The notes under the pieces are model-generated. The model was not told the DNA's origin. It made no database searches and worked only from the letters and a program-made list of their open reading frames with translations. From assembly GCF_000192865.1 (NCBI RefSeq), contig NC_015276.1, positions 558,001-622,000 of the forward strand: DNA of 64,000 nt, read 5' to 3'. Positions 1 to 9,278 of the stretch are shown here, in pieces. The stretch comes from Marinomonas mediterranea MMB-1 (lineage in GTDB: Bacteria; Pseudomonadota; Gammaproteobacteria; Pseudomonadales; Marinomonadaceae). Every line of letters starts with the position of its first letter. Positions within the stretch are counted from its first letter, which is position 1. The translations under genes and the position numbers were made by a program.

Positions 1-498
1 TCGCTGACAGGGTTAGCAAACCGAGGTAAGTTTAATCAAACCCTAGATGATCAATGGCAGATTTGTAAAAAAACTCAAACACCTCTTACCTTAGTGATTG
101 GTGATATCGACTACTTTAAACAGTTTAATGATACCTACGGTCATGAGCGTGGGGACAATTGTTTGCAACGCGTTGCAGAGCTTTGGCGCAGTACACTTGA
201 GAATGACGTGGAACTTGCTGCACGTATTGGTGGAGAAGAGTTTGCTTTGTTATTTCCAAACAGTACCTTTGACGAAATTTCAGCCCGATTGCAAACTTTT
301 CGGATGAAACTGAAGGAAGCGTCTATTTCACATGAAGCGTCAGAGGTTTCGACGCAAGTTACCTTTAGTGTAGGCGTATCGAGTGTTATTCCTAATGACG
401 ACCTAAGTATTAGAGATCTATACATCAGCGCCGACAGTAATTTGTATCGTGCAAAAAACAGCGGGCGAAACACGATTAATTTTGAAGCAACGCCCTAA
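1..498 (+). CDS. GGDEF-domain diguanylate cyclase, C-terminal part (5' end outside window)
   Basis: The frame is open from base 1, so the gene starts upstream; 165 residues are visible. The first residues read SLTGLANRGKF, the conserved entry to a GGDEF domain (usually DxLTGLxNR). The active-site loop is GGEEF at bases 229-243, an intact form for making cyclic di-GMP from two GTP. The RxxD inhibitory site normally found a few residues before the loop is not visible (the stretch reads ENDVELAARI), so product inhibition through that site is unlikely. The sensory part lies outside the window, so the signal cannot be named. A convergent azlD-like gene ends just after it. Confidence 0.9.
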   Translation, partial: SLTGLANRGKFNQTLDDQWQICKKTQTPLTLVIGDIDYFKQFNDTYGHERGDNCLQRVAELWRSTLENDVELAARIGGEEFALLFPNSTFDEISARLQTFRMKLKEASISHEASEVSTQVTFSVGVSSVIPNDDLSIRDLYISADSNLYRAKNSGRNTINFEATP

Positions 499-515
499 CG
501 AAGTATGTCTCTTTC

Positions 516-833
516 TTAGTGAAGGCCAAATGCTCTTAATGCGGCTGTTACGCATACGCCGCTCAAAAGAACATAGACAAGGTTCACACGCAAATAAGCC
601 AAGCATAAGGCAATTAGCACACCAGCACAGCGAGCCACCCCAGCAAAGCTGCCGTCTTCGAAAACGGCGGCTGTTACCGCGACTGAAACCAGTAATATGG
701 AACCTGTTTGGTTGAGTGTTTCTGTATAGTCTTCTAGATTTTTAAAATGTTTATGAGCGACGGTTCCGTAAAACCGTATAGCAAATGTACCTAGTGCAAG
801 TAAGACCATTGCAAGGATTAATACAGTATTCAT
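516..833 (-). CDS. azlD: AzlD-family branched-chain amino acid exporter small subunit
   Basis: This is a 105-residue protein with about four hydrophobic segments, the size and layout of AzlD (LivH/YgaH-like) subunits. AzlD works with AzlC in the inner membrane to export branched-chain amino acids or analogues. Its ATG overlaps the stop of the upstream azlC-like gene by four bases (ATGA type), showing translational coupling in a two-gene operon. The family assignment rests on partner and topology more than on strong motifs. The exported substrate cannot be read from the sequence. Confidence 0.75.
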   Translation of the reverse strand: MNTVLILAMVLLALGTFAIRFYGTVAHKHFKNLEDYTETLNQTGSILLVSVAVTAAVFEDGSFAGVARCAGVLIALCLAYLRVNLVYVLLSGVCVTAALRAFGLH

Positions 834-1498
834 GTCGTTTTCTTTTTTGATTTAAGCGGGAAAAGAAACAGGGCGCTCAAGGCTAGAACAGCAGGTAACC
901 CCGCCGCTAAAAATGGGGTTGATACCGTTGCTAACGTGGCTCCGAGTGCTGATTGAATTGCTTTTCGCTTTGTTGATATCGTGGGTACGACTAAGGCAAA
1001 GATTAAACAGGGAAACAGGGCGTCAAGTCCCAGCTGTTCTGGGTTGATAATCAGGTCAGAAAAAACACCACCGATTAAAATTCCGATTGGCCAACATAGC
1101 AAGATACCAAGCCCAGACAGCCAATAGGCGTATTTTTTCCGTTCAGGCTTGCTCTGGGACAACGCAAAGGCAACGCTCTCATCATTCATTAAGTGACTGC
1201 CTAGTAGATGTTTCCAACCACTGCCAACCTCATGTTTGACGAGTACACCAAAGGGTAAATGTCGAATATTGACGAGCAATCCTGCTAACGCACCCATTAT
1301 TGGATTCCCCCCTGTGGCGAGAACAGATATGAATATAAATTCCGAAGCACCAGCTAAGACTGTCACAGCGAGGATAAAGGGAATCCAAAGGTCTATGCCA
1401 AAATGGCCTGCTGTTGCACCAAAGGACAGACCGACCACTCCATCAATTAAGCAGACGGCAACAATACTTCGAGTAATGCTGTTCATTTTAAATATCAT
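830..1498 (-). CDS. azlC: AzlC-family branched-chain amino acid permease
   Basis: This is an integral membrane protein of about 223 residues. The motif GLSFGATAGHFGI and the later ATGGNPIMGALAGLLVNIRH segment are typical of AzlC (YgaZ) large subunits. The frame stays open up to a TTG at 1522, but ATG codons at 1498 and 1486 are better starts; I prefer 1498. It is co-transcribed with the azlD-like gene and divergent from an XRE-cupin regulator. Inverted repeats of the GTTC/GAAC type in the shared intergenic region suggest that the regulator controls this exporter. Confidence 0.85.
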   Translation of the reverse strand: MIFKMNSITRSIVAVCLIDGVVGLSFGATAGHFGIDLWIPFILAVTVLAGASEFIFISVLATGGNPIMGALAGLLVNIRHLPFGVLVKHEVGSGWKHLLGSHLMNDESVAFALSQSKPERKKYAYWLSGLGILLCWPIGILIGGVFSDLIINPEQLGLDALFPCLIFALVVPTISTKRKAIQSALGATLATVSTPFLAAGLPAVLALSALFLFPLKSKKKTT

Positions 1499-1581
1499 GC
1501 GGTAATCTTCTATATGAAACAATAGTTCGCTATAAAGAACGATTTTTTTATTTATAGATCATAGCTAGGTTGTTCGTCAAG

Positions 1582-1597
1582 AAGAACATTTGTTCTT
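1582..1597. promoter_or_regulatory. Inverted-repeat operator between azlC and the XRE regulator
   Basis: AAGAACATTTGTTCTT is a perfect inverted repeat (7-bp arms, 2-base centre). Related half-sites GTTCG and GAACG occur at 1525-1541, and a GTTC half-site at 1572-1575. Its position 36 bases before the regulator start and about 85 bases before azlC fits an operator serving both genes. The link to the regulator is inference. Confidence 0.5.
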
Positions 1598-1632
1598 TTT
1601 GGTGATTTAAAGTTGAATTTGATGGGGGGCGC

Positions 1633-2190
1633 ATGACTCAACGAATGTCCGATGCACAACGATTAATTTCGAGGTCATTGCAGAGGGAAAGAACAAAAAA
1701 GGGTTACTCGATAAATGAGCTATCAAAGTTGGCAAAGGTCGCTAAATCGACGTTGTCTCAAATTGAAGCAGGAAGTGGTAACCCTAGTATAGAAACCGTT
1801 TGGGCGCTCAGTACCGCGCTAAATGTTCCTTTTTCAGCCTTGATGGCTCCACACGAGCCAGAGGTGCAGGTCATTCGAAACGGTGAAGGGTTGGCCATTC
1901 AGTCCGATCAAGCAGACTACAAGGCAGTATTGTTGTCATCGTGCCCGCCTTCTGCGCGACGAGACTTGTATCTAACGACCGTTCAGCCTGGTGAAGTACG
2001 CCATTCCAAGCCGCACTCAGACGGTGTGAGAGAACATGTGGTTATTGCTCAAGGCCGAGCGATGGTTGGATTAGTTGACGATCCCGTCGAACTGTTGCAA
2101 GGAGACTATATCTGTTATCCCGGTGATCAAGCGCATGTATTTGAAGCGTTGGAACCTGACACAATGGCGATATTTTTGACTGAGCATTGA
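1633..2190 (+). CDS. XRE-family transcriptional regulator with C-terminal cupin domain
   Basis: The 185-residue protein has an N-terminal helix-turn-helix (about residues 12-66, with the motif KSTLSQIEAGSGNPSIETV) and a C-terminal cupin_2 domain (about 95-175, with the stretch VREHVVIAQGRAMVGL). This is the SutR/PuuR-like architecture in which the cupin senses a small molecule and the HTH binds DNA. It is divergent from azlCD, a common arrangement for a local regulator of amino-acid efflux. An upstream GGGGGG tract at 1624-1630 can serve as the ribosome-binding site. The ligand is unknown. Confidence 0.85.
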   Translation: MTQRMSDAQRLISRSLQRERTKKGYSINELSKLAKVAKSTLSQIEAGSGNPSIETVWALSTALNVPFSALMAPHEPEVQVIRNGEGLAIQSDQADYKAVLLSSCPPSARRDLYLTTVQPGEVRHSKPHSDGVREHVVIAQGRAMVGLVDDPVELLQGDYICYPGDQAHVFEALEPDTMAIFLTEH

Positions 2191-2308
2191 TCGCATGCGC
2201 GTTATATTTTTCTCCTTTCAGGCTGCTCTTTCCTGCGATTCTTACTCATTAAGGTTGGAACGCCGATGGCCTAAATGAAACATGCTGCTTTATGTCTCCT
2301 GTTTTATG

Positions 2309-2358
2309 ACACCTAATAAGATCTACGTAATACTACGTAGATCTTATTAGGTGTTTTT
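2309..2358 (+). terminator. Very strong intrinsic terminator, 21-bp perfect stem
   Basis: Arms at 2309-2329 and 2334-2354 are perfectly complementary over 21 bp with a 4-base loop (ATAC), and the T-run continues to 2358. It lies 120 bases after the XRE-cupin gene and ahead of the TRAP operon, so it insulates the two units. Confidence 0.8.
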
Positions 2359-2470
2359 CCTGAGTCAATTCGGTAGTCCTACGAATAGTGCCTTGCATCG
2401 TAATCAGACAGGATAAAAAAGCGTGAAATCACGAACTGACTAATGTCTGAATTAAGCAAGGATAAAAATA

Positions 2471-3562
2471 ATGAAATTGCTAAAACTCACAAAGTTAGTA
2501 GCGATCGCTACTGTCACTGTATCCAGTTTGACTTCCTCTTTAACGATGGCGGCAGATGGTAAAGTTTACCGTCTGAAAATGGCCGAGAGTTGGAACACTA
2601 ACTTCCCCATCTTTGGTGATGCACCGCGAGAAATGGCGCGACTTGCTGAAGAAATGTCAGATGGTCGTATTAAGATTACCATCGACTCCGCAAACAAACA
2701 TAAAGCGCCTTTTGGTGTGTTTGACATGGTGCGTTCCGGCCAATATGACTTAGGACATTCCGCATCGTATTACTGGAAAGGCAAGGTTCCTAATACCTTG
2801 TATTTCACGACCATGCCGTTTGGTATGACCGCGCCAGAGCAATATGGTTGGTTCTACTATGGTGGTGGGCAAGCGCTATCAAATAAGGTCTACAACAAGT
2901 TTGGCTTGATGTCATTTCCTGGCGGGAACACGGGTAACCAAATGGGTGGTTGGTTCCAAAAAGAAATTAATTCTGTTGACGACCTGAAGGGATTGAAAAT
3001 GCGTATTCCCGGCTTCGCAGGCGAAGTATTGGCGAAACTGGGTGCGAAACCCACGAATATTCCATCCGGTGAGTTGTTTACCGCGTTAGAGCGCCGCACG
3101 ATAGACGCGTTGGAATGGGTTGGACCATCATTAGACCTTAGAATGGGCTTCCATAAAATTGCGCCGTACTACTACACAGGTTGGCATGAGCCTGCGACCG
3201 AGCTTCAATTTCTCGTTAATCAGCGTAAATGGAAACGTTTGCCAGACGACATTCGTACGATCTTAAAAACGGCAATGAAGCTTTCTGCGTATGACATGTA
3301 CATTCAGTCGTATCATGAAAGTGCTGAAAACTGGGCGAAGATGAAGTCGGAATTCCCAAATATTCAGGTTAAATCTTTCCCGAAAGATGTTATGTCTGCA
3401 ATGTACAAAGCCAATCAAGAGTTGCTAGACGAAAAGTCGGCTGAAGACCCGTTAGCGAAAGAGATCATAGACTCTCAACAAAGCTATATGAAAAAAGCGC
3501 GAGTTTGGACGAACATTTCAGACCGTGCGTATCTTGATAGTGTCGACGCTGTAGAGCAATAA
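2471..3562 (+). CDS. TRAP transporter substrate-binding protein, TakP-like (2-oxoacid/lactate clade)
   Basis: This is a periplasmic solute receptor of 363 residues with a signal peptide over residues 1-27 (cleavage near TMA-ADG). The conserved DctP core is clear: GGNTGNQMGGW at 151-161, MRIPG at 177-181 and ALEWVGP at 213-219. These last signatures resemble the TakP and lactate-binding group, which binds 2-oxo or 2-hydroxy monocarboxylates, more than the C4-dicarboxylate DctP group; this is recall of the family, not an alignment. It heads a three-gene TRAP operon followed by a Cache kinase pair and an LldP-family permease, which supports a monocarboxylate substrate. Confidence 0.88.
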   Translation: MKLLKLTKLVAIATVTVSSLTSSLTMAADGKVYRLKMAESWNTNFPIFGDAPREMARLAEEMSDGRIKITIDSANKHKAPFGVFDMVRSGQYDLGHSASYYWKGKVPNTLYFTTMPFGMTAPEQYGWFYYGGGQALSNKVYNKFGLMSFPGGNTGNQMGGWFQKEINSVDDLKGLKMRIPGFAGEVLAKLGAKPTNIPSGELFTALERRTIDALEWVGPSLDLRMGFHKIAPYYYTGWHEPATELQFLVNQRKWKRLPDDIRTILKTAMKLSAYDMYIQSYHESAENWAKMKSEFPNIQVKSFPKDVMSAMYKANQELLDEKSAEDPLAKEIIDSQQSYMKKARVWTNISDRAYLDSVDAVEQ

Positions 3563-3672
3563 GACCCTCACTCTCCTACGTTTAGCACCTTCCTTATACA
3601 TTGCTAAGCGTAGGATGAGTCCTCTAATCATCGGTTATTTAACTCTATTCCCTACCATGTCAGGGTACGTTT

Positions 3673-4212
3673 ATGTTTTTAGTGAAACTTGAAAAGACAC
3701 TCGGTAAGTATTCGCTCTTATTGGGAAAAGTTTCAGCGGTTCTACTTATTTTGCTGCTGTTTAATGTTTTTTACGATGTCTTGATGCGTTATTTATTCAA
3801 CGACGTCTCTATTGCGATGCAGGAGCTAGAATGGCATCTCTATTCTGCAATCTTCCTTTTAGGAATTCCATTCGGTCTGCAAGTCGGTGGTCACGTTCGG
3901 GTTGACCTAGTTTATGAAAGGCTCTCTATAAGGGGCCGAGCGTGGATTGACTTGATTGGCACTCTTATCTTTTTGCTGCCTTTTTGTCTGCTGGTTGGTT
4001 ATTACGGCGTCGGGTTTGCGAAGGAAGCCTATGAGCTTGGCGAAACCAGTGGCGATCCGGGCGGATTACCTGCGCGTTGGATTATAAAAGCCGTTATCCC
4101 CGTTGCGTTTTTCTCAATAGCAATCAGTGGTTTAGGCATGCTGCTACGATGCATTAATGCCATTCGCGGTATTAGCGAAGACGGCTTTAAACACGAGCCC
4201 ATACAACATTAA
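3673..4212 (+). CDS. dctQ: TRAP transporter small permease (DctQ type)
   Basis: The protein has 179 residues and four predicted membrane helices (about 17-37, 54-74, 96-117 and 140-160). The motif FYDVLMRYLFN after helix 1 and QELEWHLYSAIFLLG in helix 2 are hallmarks of the DctQ family. It pairs with the large permease to move solute delivered by the binding protein, driven by the sodium gradient. It lies 110 bases after the receptor gene and 24 bases before dctM, in the same operon. Confidence 0.9.
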   Translation: MFLVKLEKTLGKYSLLLGKVSAVLLILLLFNVFYDVLMRYLFNDVSIAMQELEWHLYSAIFLLGIPFGLQVGGHVRVDLVYERLSIRGRAWIDLIGTLIFLLPFCLLVGYYGVGFAKEAYELGETSGDPGGLPARWIIKAVIPVAFFSIAISGLGMLLRCINAIRGISEDGFKHEPIQH

Positions 4213-4236
4213 TCGCCACGGTTAGAAGGTATTTTT

Positions 4237-5526
4237 ATGATCGGTATTATTATGTTTTTCGTGGCGCTGGTGTTGCTACTTTTTGGCTTTCCAGTTGCCT
4301 TTACGTTTGGTGGTGTTGCCCTTATTTTCGGTGTGTGGGCCGAAGGGTGGGACATGTTTGCTTTTATGCCATTCCGTATTCAAAGCTATATGGAAAATAC
4401 GGTAATGATGGCGGTTCCTCTGTTTATTTTTATGGGGATCGTTCTACAGAAAACGCGTTTGGCTGAGCAACTGCTTGAAGCAATGGGTAAGCTGTTTGGT
4501 GGTGTGCGCGGTGGTTTGGCTATTTCAACCATACTTGTTGGTTCGTTACTTGCCGCGTCGACAGGCGTTGTCGGTGCCAGCGTCGTCGCAATGGGTTTAA
4601 TATCATTGCCTGTGATGCTGAAATACAACTACAGCAAGAAGTTGGCAACAGGGACGATTTGCGCATCTGGTACTCTAGGGCAAATCATTCCGCCGTCTAT
4701 TATTTTGATCATCCTTGGGGATGTATTAGGCATTCCAGTTGGCGACCTATTTCACGCGGCTTTGTTACCGGGGTTCGTGCTGATTGCGTGTTACATCGGT
4801 TATATTCTGATTATAACTTGGATGAAACCTGAGCTCGCACCTGCCATTCCTCATGATGAGGATCTTGGCAGTCGAAAGGAGCAAGTCATTGACGCTCTGA
4901 AAGCCATTGTTCCGCCATTGGCTTTGGTATTGATCGTACTTGGTTCAATTTTTACGGGCATTGCGACGCCGACAGAATCGTCTGCATTGGGTGGCGTGGG
5001 AGCGATTGTATTAGCGCTTATCTATCGTTCGTTTAGCTGGAAAATGGTGTTCGACAGTGCACTTGAAACCGTCAAAGTAACGGCAATGGTGTTCGCTATT
5101 TTAATGGGCGCGACGGCCTTCTCAATGGCATTCAGCTATACTGGTGGTGACTATATTGTAGAAGAAGCGTTACTTAGCCTACCCGGAGAAAAGTGGGGCT
5201 TTATCATTCTATCGATGGTGGCTATTTTAATACTGGGCTTCTTTATCGACTTTGTCGAAATCGCCTTTATTATCGTGCCTATTTTAGCGCCAGTTGCTGA
5301 GGCTTTGGGTCTTAATATGGTTTGGTTTGCTATATTGATCGCGATGAACTTGCAAACATCCTTCCTGACGCCTCCATTTGGTTTCAGTCTGTTCTACTTG
5401 AAAGGTGTGGCACCGCCCACCGTTAAAACGATGGATATTTATAAAGGCGTTATGCCCTTTATCCTGATTCAAGTGTTGGTATTGGTCAGTATTGTTCTGA
5501 TGCCGGAACTGTATGGGATGGATTAA
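4237..5526 (+). CDS. dctM: TRAP transporter large permease (DctM type)
   Basis: This protein has 429 residues and about twelve membrane helices, the usual size for DctM. Family motifs are present: the ASTGVVGASVVAMGLISLP segment near residue 109, GTLGQIIPPSI near 145, and ATPTESSALG in the middle. It forms the sodium-coupled transport channel of the TRAP system. It is the last gene of the operon and is followed by a clear intrinsic terminator at 5598-5633. Confidence 0.93.
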   Translation: MIGIIMFFVALVLLLFGFPVAFTFGGVALIFGVWAEGWDMFAFMPFRIQSYMENTVMMAVPLFIFMGIVLQKTRLAEQLLEAMGKLFGGVRGGLAISTILVGSLLAASTGVVGASVVAMGLISLPVMLKYNYSKKLATGTICASGTLGQIIPPSIILIILGDVLGIPVGDLFHAALLPGFVLIACYIGYILIITWMKPELAPAIPHDEDLGSRKEQVIDALKAIVPPLALVLIVLGSIFTGIATPTESSALGGVGAIVLALIYRSFSWKMVFDSALETVKVTAMVFAILMGATAFSMAFSYTGGDYIVEEALLSLPGEKWGFIILSMVAILILGFFIDFVEIAFIIVPILAPVAEALGLNMVWFAILIAMNLQTSFLTPPFGFSLFYLKGVAPPTVKTMDIYKGVMPFILIQVLVLVSIVLMPELYGMD

Positions 5527-5597
5527 GAGCGAAGGTTAAAACCTAAGCATCAGGATGAAGTTTGTGTCTCTTTAAAGAGAGCAACTAAAATTGAAAT

Positions 5598-5633
5598 CAA
5601 AAGAGAAACTTGTGTTTCTCTTTTGTTGTTTTT
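5598..5633 (+). terminator. Intrinsic terminator after TRAP operon
   Basis: A 12-bp perfect stem (CAAAAGAGAAAC at 5598-5609 with its complement at 5614-5625), a TTGT loop and a T-rich tail. Confidence 0.8.
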
Positions 5634-5683
5634 ATGGATGATATGAGTAAAAAGCCGAATACAAATAATAAAAAGGCGTTTAA

Positions 5684-7054
5684 GTGAACTTAAAAAGTAA
5701 AATTATTCTACTGGCCGTGATTCCACTGCTAGCGGCGACGGCCATTATAACCTACGTCGCACTGACTCAGACTCATGTGCTAACGTCGCGTGAGTTGGCT
5801 TTTTATGAAAGCCGCATGATCGATACTCGCCGTGAAGCACTCCGTCACAATGTGTCCATTGCCATGTCGGCAATCAAACCGATATTGGAAGACAGTGCAT
5901 TATCAGACCATGACGCCCAAGAAAAAATTAAGACATTACTAACCGGGTTAACCTACGGGGAAGATGGTTATTTCTTTGTCTACGATCAAGCTGGCGTCAA
6001 CATAGTACACCCAACCCAACCGAGTTTTGTGGGTCAAAACCTGTTGGAATTTCAGGACTCAGAAGGTAACTACTTAATAAAAAGCATGTTGCATGCGGCC
6101 AATAATGGGGGCGGTTTCCATCGTTATATTTGGGAAAAACCGCCTTTAATGAACCGAGAAGACAAGCTGAGTTACGTCGTCTTGATCGATCGCTGGCAAT
6201 GGATGCTTGGGACGGGATTGTATCTTGATGATATCTACGATGACCTAAACTCCGCACAAGCGTCCATTAACCATAATATAACGAACAGCGTGTACTCGAT
6301 TTTACTCATAGTTGGAGGCACCGTGTTATTGGTGATATCACTCGGTGTATTTATTAATATTCGAGAACACCACCTTGCTGATGCGAGACTGAAAACGTTA
6401 ATTCAAAGCTTTATTCGTTTGCAAATTAACGAACGGCGGCGCTTTTCCCGTGAGCTACATGACGGCATCAATCAAATGTTGGTGTCGAGCAAATTCCGTA
6501 TTGAATTGGTTGCCAGTAAAATCAAAAAAGGCCATGAACAAAGCTCTGTGTTTGAGGAGATTGAAACGGCGGAAAAGATGATTGAGCAAACCATCAATGA
6601 AGTGCGGGAGATTTCTCATAATCTTAGACCATCGGTAATAGACGACCTTGGTTTGATCCCCGCCATGCAACAATTGTTGGATAATTTTTCAGAGCGGACA
6701 AACATATCCGTCAATAGCGACTATCCTTCGAATCTAGACCAACTTCCTGAAGTGATTGAAATAACCCTCTATCGATTCGTGCAAGAATGTCTGAGTAACA
6801 TAGAGAAGCATGCTGGCGCGTCTAAGGTTATTATTCGGGTATGGCTGCAATCCGATAGATTGAAATTTGAATGTAAGGACAATGGTAAAGGGTTTGATGC
6901 TGAGCAAGCATCCGATGGCATTGGTTTAATTAACATGCGTGAACGATTAGAGCTGGTGGAAGGTGACTTTAACCTAACCAGTCGTATTGGTGGTGGAACC
7001 ATAATAAAAGCCAGCTTGCCAATCGGGACAGAGAGAGAAATAAATGACGCTTAA
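5684..7054 (+). CDS. Cache-domain sensor histidine kinase, NarL/DegS-type (HisKA_3)
   Basis: This is a membrane kinase of 456 residues starting at GTG. Membrane helices lie near 7-29 and 201-224 and flank a periplasmic single Cache domain (about 35-195, with YGEDGYFFVYDQAGVNIVHP). The cytoplasmic part has a HisKA_3 dimerisation domain with the phospho-acceptor in RELHDG (H259), and an HATPase with N372, DNGKGF (399-404) and GIGLINMRER (412-421). Cache_2 domains of this type often bind short carboxylates. It overlaps the response-regulator gene by 11 bases and lies between a TakP-like TRAP system and an LldP permease, so it probably controls their expression in response to the substrate. Confidence 0.9.
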   Translation: MNLKSKIILLAVIPLLAATAIITYVALTQTHVLTSRELAFYESRMIDTRREALRHNVSIAMSAIKPILEDSALSDHDAQEKIKTLLTGLTYGEDGYFFVYDQAGVNIVHPTQPSFVGQNLLEFQDSEGNYLIKSMLHAANNGGGFHRYIWEKPPLMNREDKLSYVVLIDRWQWMLGTGLYLDDIYDDLNSAQASINHNITNSVYSILLIVGGTVLLVISLGVFINIREHHLADARLKTLIQSFIRLQINERRRFSRELHDGINQMLVSSKFRIELVASKIKKGHEQSSVFEEIETAEKMIEQTINEVREISHNLRPSVIDDLGLIPAMQQLLDNFSERTNISVNSDYPSNLDQLPEVIEITLYRFVQECLSNIEKHAGASKVIIRVWLQSDRLKFECKDNGKGFDAEQASDGIGLINMRERLELVEGDFNLTSRIGGGTIIKASLPIGTEREINDA

Positions 7055-7697
7055 TAGAAATAATAAACAAGTCATTAATATTATGTTGGTCGACGATCAT
7101 TTGTTGGTGCTAGATGGCCTTTATGCTCGCTTAGACCTCGAAGACTATATCAACATAGTAGGGACAGCGAACAATGGATTAGAAGCGCTTGAGAAGGCGA
7201 AAGAGCTGAAACCTGATGTTGTGCTAATGGACGTTTCTATGCCTGTACTAAACGGCCTTGAGGCGGCTAAGCGATTTAACGCAGAACAACCAAACACTAA
7301 GATTTTGATGCTAAGTATGCATCATGACCGCGAGTATATTTTATCTTTGCTGCAATCTGGCGCGAGCGGTTATGTGTTAAAGGACGTGTCGGTCAATGAG
7401 CTTATTACAGCGATTGAAACCGTGTATCAAGGCGGGACTTATTTTAGTGCTGGCGCGTCGCAATCTCTGTTTGTCGCCGTTGAAAAGGAGTCAGACACTC
7501 AGGCTGAGGCTCTTACAAAACGAGAAACCGACGTGTTGGTGGAACTGGCGTCAGGACGTGCCAACAAAGAAGTGGCCAGAAGCCTTAATATCAGTGTGAG
7601 AACGGTGGAAACCCATCGTCAAAATATAAAAAACAAACTGAATATTCATACGACTGCTGGACTAACAAAATATGCGATAGATAAAGGACTGGCGTAA
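7044..7697 (+). CDS. NarL/LuxR-family response regulator
   Basis: The 217-residue protein has an N-terminal receiver domain (about 11-128) with acidic pocket D17-D18, phosphorylation site D63 in VVLMDVSMP, and the KDVS lysine. The C-terminal LuxR-type helix-turn-helix (about 150-212) has LTKRETDVLVELASGRANKE and SVRTVETHRQNI. It is translationally coupled to the upstream Cache histidine kinase and is its cognate regulator. Its stop codon lies three bases from the convergent LldP-family gene. Likely targets are the flanking TRAP and LldP genes, an inference from position only. Confidence 0.93.
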   Translation: MTLNRNNKQVINIMLVDDHLLVLDGLYARLDLEDYINIVGTANNGLEALEKAKELKPDVVLMDVSMPVLNGLEAAKRFNAEQPNTKILMLSMHHDREYILSLLQSGASGYVLKDVSVNELITAIETVYQGGTYFSAGASQSLFVAVEKESDTQAEALTKRETDVLVELASGRANKEVARSLNISVRTVETHRQNIKNKLNIHTTAGLTKYAIDKGLA

Positions 7698-7700
7698 TAC

Positions 7701-9278
7701 CTACTGTGCGAGAGAAAATAACGCGGCGACTGCCGCGTAGGCGAGCATAGGGACAACGGTGCGCTTAATGATCGCACCTTCTTGATTGCGAATATTTAGA
7801 ATCGTAGAGACGGCGATAATATTATTGATGCACACCATATTCCCCATGGCCGCTCCAACTGATTGTAATGCCAGTGTCAGAGTGATAGATAAGCCAGAAG
7901 ACTGAGCGATCGTTTGCTGAATAGCGCCAAATGTTAGGTTAGAAATCGTTGCCGAACCAGAGAAAAAACTTCCCAGTGCGCCCAGTAACGATGCGACATA
8001 GATCCAGTATTCCCCAAGTAAATTTGAAAACGTGTTGGCGAGTAACACCATCGGCGCGCGTTCTTCCCCCATCATCATAAACTTCACCATGATGAGCGCG
8101 CCAATCAACGAAATAAAGGGAAGAAAAATGCGTGATCCCGTTTCAATTGTAATGTGTTTTACATCGCGTACAGACAGCCGATAAAGAGGGATGCAAATGA
8201 GTGCAACGAGCAAGAATGGAATGATGGCTGGGACGTAAAGGGTTTTATACTGCCAGCTAACCCCCGTATTGAGCAAGTTGGTTGCGCTTAAAATCAGTGC
8301 GTGGCTCACAGACAGTAGGCTGTGGTTTAGCTCTATACTCGCAAGCGGTGTCGGGTCATTAAATACTTGCTTTATACCGAAGGCGGGCACACGAGTGATG
8401 ACTAAAATTATTATTAACAATAAGAAGGGCAGAAGTGCTTTAACGACACTTTTATTGCCCTTGAACGTGGGCGAAGGTTGGCCTTGCTGAGGTCGTGACA
8501 ATCCGATATTCCCTTTTGCCAATAGAATACTCATCGCGAACCCAATGGCGCCACCCACGAGAGAAGGAAACTCGTAGTTCCAAATGGCAAAAAGCGTATG
8601 AGGGATCGTACAAACAAGAATACTCAACAAAATAAAGAGCAGGTTAGCTTTGATCGTATGACTATCTAGGATAAACCCGAGTCCTATAACGGGAATAATT
8701 AGGGCAGCTAGGCTGTTTACGACAGCCGCGTTAAAGGCAATGTCGAGTAGGTTTGAATCGCTTAAACTTAGTCCAGAAAAGCCAAACCAAATTGGCGTTC
8801 CAACCGCGCCAAATGTAACCGGAACCGAATTCATAACCAAAGCGAGCATCGCGACTTGTAGTGGCGGAAAGCCTAATCCGACAAGAATCGGTGCTGAAAT
8901 AGCAGCGGGAGTACCGAATCCAGAAGCCCCTTCGAGCATAAACGCAAAGGCCCAACCAATGATCATAAGTTGGGCAACGGGGTTCACACTGATGCTACTG
9001 AGCCAGTCTCTTAAGACTTGTTCATTACCAGAAACCACCAACACTCGATTAAGAAGAATTGCTCCCGCGACAATTGAGATAGGCGTTAACACCGATAAGG
9101 TTCCAGCGAGAGCATTGGCCATGAGCAGTGTGATATCTGCGTGAAAAGCGAACACTTGTATCAGGCCAACAATGCCTGCTGTTAACGGCAGCGCGATGTG
9201 CGACGGCAGTGCATTACGTTTCGTCATTGCCCATATTAGAAAGAGAATGGGTGCGGCGCAAAGCAGGGTATCCATCAA
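7701..9278 (-). CDS. lldP: L-lactate permease (LldP) family transporter
   Basis: This integral membrane protein has 525 residues and about thirteen hydrophobic segments, close to the usual LldP/GlcA length of about 550. Family signatures include FMLEGASGFGTPAAISAPILVGLGF, NSVPVTFGAVGTPIWFGF and the C-terminal GALGSFFSGSATISNLTFG. Members import lactate or glycolate with protons or sodium. It is convergent with the two-component pair, with only three bases between stop codons. Family membership is firm; the exact substrate is inferred. Confidence 0.88.
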   Translation of the reverse strand: MMDTLLCAAPILFLIWAMTKRNALPSHIALPLTAGIVGLIQVFAFHADITLLMANALAGTLSVLTPISIVAGAILLNRVLVVSGNEQVLRDWLSSISVNPVAQLMIIGWAFAFMLEGASGFGTPAAISAPILVGLGFPPLQVAMLALVMNSVPVTFGAVGTPIWFGFSGLSLSDSNLLDIAFNAAVVNSLAALIIPVIGLGFILDSHTIKANLLFILLSILVCTIPHTLFAIWNYEFPSLVGGAIGFAMSILLAKGNIGLSRPQQGQPSPTFKGNKSVVKALLPFLLLIIILVITRVPAFGIKQVFNDPTPLASIELNHSLLSVSHALILSATNLLNTGVSWQYKTLYVPAIIPFLLVALICIPLYRLSVRDVKHITIETGSRIFLPFISLIGALIMVKFMMMGEERAPMVLLANTFSNLLGEYWIYVASLLGALGSFFSGSATISNLTFGAIQQTIAQSSGLSITLTLALQSVGAAMGNMVCINNIIAVSTILNIRNQEGAIIKRTVVPMLAYAAVAALFSLAQ

